The position numbers and the translations under genes are program-made. A stretch of 64,000 nt of DNA from Sarcocystis neurona (lineage: Eukaryota; Apicomplexa; Conoidasida; Eucoccidiorida; Sarcocystidae), in the NCBI GenBank assembly GCA_000727475.1, contig KL647313.1:1743088-1807087 (forward strand), given 5' to 3'. The number at the start of each line of letters is the position of its first letter. Position 1 is the first letter of the stretch. Below the pieces are notes generated by a model that had not been told where the DNA came from, made no database searches, and saw nothing but the letters and a program-made list of their open reading frames with translations. Shown one piece after another: positions 11,601-20,600 of the stretch.

Positions 11601-14600
11601 GCCGCAGCAGAAGCGTGGCAGCAGCAGCAGCAGAAAGCAACCGCGTGCAGTTGCTGTCGCGCTCTCTCTTCCCGACGACTAGGGACCCGGGCCTGCACAA
11701 GACAAAGAAGCAGCAGAAAAAAGCTCGCCAAGAAGAAGAGGAAGAGGGGGTCGAAGAAGAAGAAGAGAAGGAGCAGCAGCAGGCGGGCGAAGAAGGCGAA
11801 GGAGACGGCAGGCGTCTGCAGCGGCGCGAGGCAGAACGCAGCAGAGGCGCCCTGCGCTCGCTGTACTGCGGGAAGCCGGCGCTGCCTGCTGCACCCGCGG
11901 GCAGCAGAGAAGCCCCGCCGGGACGGCGAGCCGCAGCAGCAGCAGCAGACAGGAGCAGTAGCAGAGACACGACGGCGAGCAGCTCCCGGGAGGCCGAGGA
12001 CGACGCGACGACGACGCCTGCTGCTGCAGCTCTTGACGCCGACTCTCTCCTTTCCTTGCAGTTCAAAAAAATCCTCGTGGCCCCGCGTCTGTGCAGTGCC
12101 CTCGGCCGGGTAAACTTCTTCCCGTCTCCGTCTCTTTTTCGAGTTCTGCTGCTCTTGGCCGCTCCTCCCCGTGTCTCGCCGTCTCCCTTTCGCTGCGTGT
12201 CTTCCCTCGCGGCGTCTCCCTTCTGGGCTGCTGCTGTGGCTGTCTCTTCGTGGCTTTTTTGCTGCTGTCCTCTGCACTCCTCCCCATGTTCCCCCGCGTC
12301 TCGGTCTCTCTTTTGGCGTCTCGGCCTCTATTCGTTCTCGCTTTGCATGCGCGCCTGTCTGTCTGCTGTTCGAGCCTCTCTCTGGTGGTCGCTGCATGCC
12401 CGTCTGTGGCCGTCGCGTCCTCCCAGGGTGGGCGCATGCAGCTGCTTTTACACCTGCGAGTGTTCTTCGCAGGGGAACGCATGCGTTTGCTGCTGCTGCT
12501 CTTGGCTGCGTCTCTCTGCGTACGAAAGGACCTGCGTCTCGTGTGTGCCGCTTCTTCTCCCTGTCTCGCCTTCGATGTGTTGTCTCTCTTGCTGCGTATA
12601 TACGGGCGGACGTCGATGGAAGAGCTCCCTTCCGGCAGGTGCTTTTAGTTCTGGGGAGGGTCCTTCGTGGTGGCCCGCGCGCAGCAGTTTGTCTCGGCCC
12701 AGAGCGAGAGACGAAGAAGAAACTGCATGCGCGCGTGCATGCGCGTGGACACGGGGAATGCCACTGCGTCTTGGTTGTTCGCCCTAGCGGTGGTCGCCGA
12801 ACACGGCGGCGCATGCGGCGCGAAAACCTTCTGCGCACGCCGAGACGCTCCGCTCTCTCTATGTCTCTCTGTTTTGTTTCTCCGGTCTGAAAACCGCATG
12901 CACCCACCGACGCCCGACTCTGTCTCTCGTCTCCTGCCCTTTCGCGCCTGTCGTTTTCTTTCTCTGCATTGGCGGTGTCCCTATTTATTATCTCCCTCGT
13001 GCAGCAACAGCAGCAGAAGCAGCAACGGGAGCAGAAGCAGCAACGGGAGCAGAAGCTGCAACAGGAACAAAAGCAGCAACAGGAGCAGCAGCAGCAACAG
13101 CAGCAGCAGCGGTAGCAACAGGAGCAACAGCAGCAACAACGGCGCGACGACGTCTCTCCATGTTAGCAGCGGTGCGCTGCGTGTGCGGGTGAACGTTCCG
13201 CCTGCGGAACTAAAGATAAGCAGGAAGCAACCACGTGCAGTAAAATATATATGTATATACATACATACGGATGTATACATATATACACATATGTAGGTCT
13301 CTACACATATAAACGTATGTATATGTACAGACACACGTGTATATACATGTACGGATTCATGCGGATATAGATATATACATGTGTATGTGTATATATGCAG
13401 ACGCACGTAGCTATTCATGTATTCATACATATACGTACGTATATATATATATATGTACGAATATATGTATACATGTAGATTTATATGTATGTATATTTGT
13501 GGATAGAGATGGCTACAGGTATACGTAACCATGTGCATGCAGGTGTATTACACGGAAGTACGTGTATGTGTATGCGTGTAAGAGTATGAGGCGCAACATG
13601 CGACCGCAGAGAGGAAGAGCTACTGTGCCACCAGGGGTAGAAAGAGGAGTAGTTCCGAGGAAAGTGCATGCGAAGGGACACAGAAGGCGGGGACCTTTTT
13701 TGTTGACTTTTTGCTGCTCGCCCGCATGCAGAATTTTTTTTATATGCCAACACACGTGAGCGCCTGCGTGTGGGGAGGTCGAGGTAAATGTCGCAGCATC
13801 TCGACAGAGAGAGGAGGGGAAGGTGGGACGCAGCAGGCAAGAGCAGCAACAGCAGCAGCAACAAAACTTACAGCAGCAGGGAAGCACTGCCTATCAACGG
13901 GGTAAAAGCAACTCGCAGCAACAGCAGCAGCGCAGCAGGAAAGCGTTGCCTAATTACTGTCCCGAAAGAGTCGCAACAGCAGCAGCAGCAGGAAGACATT
14001 GCCTCTTTGCTGTTGAAGAAGAGTCGCAGCAGCAGCAGAACGACGAGACGTAGGCCACTGCGTATCTGCTGTTGACACGAGTCGAGAGGAGGGTCGCGGA
14101 CAGCAGCAGGAGCAGCAGGGGAACGCTCTGGAAGACAGACGTGTCGCCGACGCGCGGAGAGCTTACTAGTCTGCATGCAGCAGCGCGGTGTGGCCGTTTC
14201 GACTGCCCGGTAGAAACGGCACTGCGGCGCGAGCGCTCTTGCTTTAGGCAGCTGCTGCACTTCAAAGTTACCACTTTTGTGAACAGCTGCTCCCTCTTCT
14301 CGTGCTTCTCGAAAGTCCTCTCGACGACGCAAGCCCGGGAAGAACTACCGCGTCGTGCGGAAGGACGGCGCCTGCTGCAGTTGCTGTCTCTGCGGCCGCT
14401 GCAGGCCTCTCGCTCTTCTGTGTTTGATCTGCTTCTGTTGCTGCTACCGCTTTCTGCTGCTGCTACCGCTTTCTGCTGCTGCTACCGCTTTCTGCTGCTG
14501 CTACTGCTTTCTGCTGCTGCTACTGCTTTCTGCTGCTGCTACTGCTTTCTGCTGCTGCTACTGCTTTCTGCTGCTGCTACTGCTTTCTGCTGCTGCTACT

Positions 14601-17600
14601 GCTTTCTGCTGCTGCTACTGCTTTCTGCTGCTGCCCTGTTGTTCTGTTCTCTCTCTCTGTTTGCCTCCTGCGGCTGCTGCTGCTGCCGGCTTTGCTGCGG
14701 TGCTGCTGCTGTTCGGTTTTGCGCTGGATTCTGCGCCGCTGCTGCTTTAACTCAAAAACTCTGCCGCTCCTGCTGCTGCGTCTTTTGGGGAGGAAGGGGC
14801 TGCTGCTTCTCTGTTTCTGCTGCTGCGTTTTTCGCTCCCGCTGTAGCAGTGTATGACTCACTTCGAGCGTCTGTTGCTGCTGCTGCTGCGTTTTTGTTGC
14901 AGCTGCTGCTGCGGTGTCTTCGCCCATACCAACGTGCAGCTGCTGCTGCTGTGTGCATGCATATACTTGCAGGAGCACCAGCAGTTTTTTGCTGCCGTCG
15001 TCGAGGCTCTGCAGGCGGCGATGGAGGAGCGTCCGGGAGTTCACTACGAAGCGAATTACGATAAAAGTGTGTCTTTTCTTCTCTTGTTCTCCCGCTCTCT
15101 ATTCTCTTCCCTTTCTTCTCTTCCTTATCCTTCTCTGTCTCTCTCTTCTCTCTGTCCACAGCAATATATCCCCTACGTATAAACACATATATAGATATGC
15201 GTATATATATATATGTGCATATAGGTATATGTATATATGTATGTATGTATACATATATATATATATATATGTACGTATGCGTGTATATGCTTATACCTGT
15301 ATCTGTGTGTACGTGTGCCTATAAATATATATATGCATATATGTATGAATACGTATTTATGTACGTATCCATGTATGTATATATGTATTGTATATATGTG
15401 TATACATATACCTATATCTATACATACGCGTACTTATAAATCTCTCTCTCTCTCTATATATATATATAATGTATCTATCTATCTATATATATATATATAT
15501 ATCTATACATATATATGTATAATGTATGTACGTATGTATGTATATATGTGTATGCATATACCTATATCTATGTATACGTATACCTATCAATATATACATA
15601 TATATATGTATATATGTACGTGTTAATGTACGTATGTATGTATGTGTATGCACATGCGTATATCTACACATCCGTATACCTATATATGTATGTATGAAGA
15701 TGTATGTACGTGTGTGCGTGTGTATGGTGCTGCTGCTGGTGGTTGCAGCGCTGAAGATTTTGAATTACATCCCTGGCCTGGAGCAGCTGGTCCCGTGCTT
15801 CGCCCGCCTTTTTGCCGTGGAGGTGGGGCAGAGCGTCTCCCTTCGTAATTCTCTTCGTGTGCATCCTCCCGTAACGCGCCCAGCCGGCCGTCTCTTCGCG
15901 TCTCCGCGTCTCTGCTGTTTTTAGCGAGGGGGGGAACTCACACATATTTGCAGGGGTACACACGTCAAAAAAAGCGCCCCTCTTCTATTCTTCCGCTGTA
16001 CCTTTCTATGTCTCTTGGTTGGCTGCATGCATCTGTCTAGATGTGGATATATCATCACAGAAGAGTCCTCTCTACGCCTGGCTGGTTCTTCGTCCGACTC
16101 GCTTCTGCGTCCCTTTGCTTCCGCCCGCCTCTTCCTATATTCTCCGCAAAAATGTCTCTTCACGTAGTCGCCCTCGAATGTGCCTCTGCATGCAACCGTC
16201 GGAACACATTTATACCAAGCACTCTCTTTATGTGTATATATTCATCAATACGTATACGCATATACATATACATATATGTATAGATAGATAGATACGATAC
16301 ACGTGTGTACCGAATATATATGTGTAGGTATGTAGATCTGTGTACACATATACATATGGAAGCATATACATGCATGTGTGTACGCATACATATGTAGATT
16401 GGTGAAGATATCTTTGCGGAAGCATATACGTGCTTACATACATATGTAGATGTGTGTACAGATGTATATGGGGCGCACGTGTGAATACGTGCGCATTTTC
16501 TTCATATGGAGGGTTGACGACCTCGCCTGCAGTCAGTAGACCTGATTGCATGCGAGTACATGTCTGTGCGCCACTTTTGGGATATTTGTCTCTCCGTCTC
16601 TCTGTCTCTTGGCAGGCCTCCGCATGCATATATAAAAAAAGGCCGTGCATGCGTCGGGGTGTGCTCTGCCGAGCTGCAGCAGAACACTGGTTCATATCTA
16701 CGATCGATCTTCGGCGTGTGTTCGACTTCGACCCTCTATTCATTTAATTTCTGCGCCCTCAGTTTCCCGCTCACAGCTAGATATGGCTCAACACATAGAT
16801 ACATACTTATACACGTATACACACATATGAAACATGCCAGTACTAGTAAAACGGCAGTCGTATTGTCACGTTCAGCTGCTGCTGCTGCCCCTGTGTATAT
16901 ATATATGTATAGCAAATGGACCTGTGTATGAGGATTTCCTATACTTGCAAATACATACACATTCATGTAGACATATACGTATGTGTGTGTACACTTCACA
17001 AATGGAAGTATATCTAGGAGTACACAGGCGTATATACAGATATACGAGAAAAGACCGAATAGGGAAGAGACACAGAGACGAGACGAAGAGAAAGAGAGAC
17101 GGAGACGCATGCGCCTGATGAGTAGCTGCCCGCGCAGGGAAGGGACGCGCTGGGCAGCAGCAGCTGAACCTGAAGATATGACTGCATGCAATAGTCCTGA
17201 CATCCTCCACACATATATATATATAGATATAGCTGTATATTTATATGTCTAGCTGTGTTTAGCTATATGTTGTAGCTGTATACCTAGCTGTATATTTCTG
17301 GCCATATATTCTAGTTTAAGTGCTGCTATACAACCAGATATAGATTCTACCCGTGTATCTGGCTAAAAGCCTAGTAGCGATATGTGTAGCTGTACGTTTA
17401 CCTATATGTGTGGCTATATATCTACATATAGAGCTATATATATGTATGCACACATACCTTTGTGTATGTGTATACGTAGCCATATATCTACGTGTGATGT
17501 GTCTAGGTAGCCACACCTGTCTTGCGTCGTGTCTAGCCACATGTCTGGCTAGACACCGGTACCAGGGCCTACCCACATATGTCTCTTTTTGTGTCTGTCT

Positions 17601-20600
17601 AGTTTTATGTCTAGCTACATAGTCATCTATTTAGGTGTGTGTCTAGTGTATATCCGGCCAGGTGTCTACCTACATATATGTCCACGTTTGTGTCTACCGA
17701 ACTATGTGTCCAGCGACGTGTCTAGCTATACGTATAGCCATACGTATAGGTTTGCCTTTAGCTATCTGTATTCCCCGGTACATGTGTGGCTGTATGTCTA
17801 CCTATATACGCCATGTCTGTAGCCGTCTATTGTCTGGCGACCTGTCTAGCGACGTGTCTACTTTTTATGTGGAAGGCAGTTAATCGATGAGATGGGGAAG
17901 ATTCCTCTGTGCACAGAAATATGTAATTTCTTCCTTCTTGCGACGTAAATGCATGCACGTGGCTGCAGAGATACATATATATATATATATACGGGCACCC
18001 CAGCAACCTGTATAAATATACATGTATATATAGAGAGATTTTCACGTGTTCAACAGCTGGTCTGCCTTCATGTGGCTGCGCGTCTCTCTACGTGCATGTC
18101 TTGTCCGTACGTGTCTCCACGCACATATGTATGTGTGGTTGTGTACGTCTGTATATACGTGTGTATACTACATATACAGGCGGGTATATTCATTTGTTTC
18201 GCGTGTGCATGCGTGGAATGCCGGTGGGACTGCAGAAGAAGTTTTGTCTTTGCGCAGCAGGGAGCTGCGGGGAAACTCCGCTGTGTCCTTGCAGTTTTCT
18301 TCTGTTAGTGCTTCGCCTCGCCGCTGCTGGAACCGTCTGCCGCACGCGGTTCTCTCTCTTTGGCTCCTGCTGCCTTACTGCTGCTGCTGCGGCGCTACTG
18401 CAGCTGCAGCGCTGCTGCTGCTGTCGTGCTGCTACTGCTGCGGTGCTGCTGCTGCTGCCGTACTGCTGCTGCTGTCGTGCCGCTGCTGCTGTTGTACTGC
18501 TGCTGCTGCTGCCGCTGCTGCCGTGCTGCTGTTGCCATGGTTTCTTTGGCTGCTGGTGGCGTTGGCGCCGGTGCGGCGTGGTGGATGTCGCGCGTCAGCT
18601 CAGCAAAAGTTCCCGCTGTTGTTGCTCTGTGTGTGTGTGTGTATGACGCAGCTCCCCGGGCTGCTTCACCTTCCTCACCGAGCAGCGCTGCTGCTGCAGC
18701 TGGCTGCTGCTGTCTTGTCGAACCCGTACTTGTCTATTCATGCGCACGTGAGTTCGTCTGCTGCCCCGAGGCCCAGCAGCAGCGGAAGGCGCCTGCCGTC
18801 GCTTGCATGCGTGTCACCTGCATGCGACCGCGCGCAGCTCTTCCCTATGTATTCTGCCGAGAAGCGCATGCACGTATTCATCCCGCCTCTCTCTCTCATC
18901 TTTCTCCGAGGTGCCTGCGACAGGCCTGCATGCAATTTTTGAGACACGCGGCGCCCCGGCACATGCGCATGCACAGCAGGGATGTTGCTGGCGCGTGAGA
19001 GTACTGCGGTGTCTACCACGTGTGCTGCGCATGCACCACTCCTCTCTCAAGTGGGGTTTGCCTCAGCATGCACTTGCATGCACCTGCAAGCACGTGCATG
19101 CACATCAGGGCCTCTCACTTTCTTCGTCGCGCGTCGCTCCGCTGCATGCGCCGCTGGGTGATGTCCGCGGGCCTCGACGTCTGCATGCGCTTCTACAGCT
19201 GAGCGCTCAGACCTACGACGCATGTTCCGTTTATTCCCGTCGGGAGTCGGGCACGCATGCAGTTCTCTCCTGTCTGCATGCGACGTGCAGTAACTTTTTC
19301 TCTCTTATATGGGGACGTGGCCTGGAGAAGCAACTTGGGGCTGCAGGCGCAAGAGGAGGCGCTGGGAATTTCGTGCATGCGTCCGCCGTGACTGGTGCGT
19401 GTGGCTGGCTGCCTCTGCAACGTGGCCATGCGGAATTTCTTCTTCGTCGACGGGAAGGACCAAATTGCTTCCTGAAAAATCCCGCTGAGGAGGGGACTTC
19501 TTCTTGACACTGCTGCTGCTCTATGAATAAGGAATTTCTCTGCGTTGAGGAGTTGCTTTCGAGAGGGGGTTTGTTGTCCGAAGTGCGAAGGATGGTCCTT
19601 ACGGCACTTTGATGAGCGCGCTGCATGCGTGGGCACGAGACTCTTGCAGGCGTGCGCCTGCGCTTCGTGTGTGGCCGTTTTCTTCTGGCTGATGCTCTGC
19701 ATGCGCTTCGTCTCGACGGCTCCATGCACACCTCATCCTTTGTCGCCCAGCAGCGTCTCTGACGTGCTGCAGGCAATCGCTGCCTGTCTCCGGTCGGACT
19801 GCCGTGTCCTCCCGTTCTCGTCTGCTGCTGCGACTTCCTCTGCGCGCCTTGCACCTGCCACTGCTTCTGAACTGCGGCAGCTGCTGCCAGGCTTCCCCTG
19901 CTGGTATTGATGTGCTTTTGGAACGGCTCCTGCTGTTGCTGCTGTCCATCCTCCTGCTGGTACGGCTGCCGTGTTTCCACCTGCTGCCGCTGTTGTGCGC
20001 TACCTACTGCTGCTGCTGGGCTTCTTTCAGCTGCTGCTGGTGCTGTGTGCGTTCACGTGCTTCTTGCCTTGGCAGGTGGCGGCGAACTACTGCTGTGCTG
20101 CTGCCCTTGTAACGACGACAACTTGCCCAGGTGCTGCGCTGCTGGTGCAATTGCTGCTGCGTTGCCGAGACTCTGTTGTCCTTCTGCTGCCATGTCGATC
20201 TGCTGTTGCTATCGTTCTGCCGCTGCAGTCGTTCTGCGTCCTGCCGCCGGTGGTGTGGCACGCTTTGCTGTTGCTGCTCGTGTGGTGTGCTGCTGTCGAC
20301 AACGCAGCTTCACCAATTTCTGCTGCCGCTGCTGACATGTTTGCTGGCGCCGTTGCCGTTTCGAGAGGCCACGTCGGGGCCGGGCGGGGAGGCGAACGGC
20401 AGCTCGTTCTTCGGTTTCTACGCAGGGGCTGCGACGGCGAGTTCTTCCGGAGCAGCGGGAGGAGGAGGAGAGCAGCAGCTCGTGCTGCAGCAGCATCGGC
20501 GAGGCGAGCGCGATGATGAAGAAGAAGAGGAAGGAGCAGAAGAAGGGGAAGAAGAAGAAGAGAGATCGAGAGTCAGGGGCAGCGGGCCGGGCGGGGTCCT

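Noticed and set aside
10748..12907. Large minus-strand frame opposite TAF6 exon 3
   Set aside because: A shadow of the E/R/S-rich coding strand; the plus strand carries the conserved PRPPPVALAIHWLAV block.
15158..15173. Tiny QYIPY exon between TAF6 exons 4 and 5
   Set aside because: Flanked by AG and GT, but direct joining of exon 4 to exon 5 already restores family spacing and phase.
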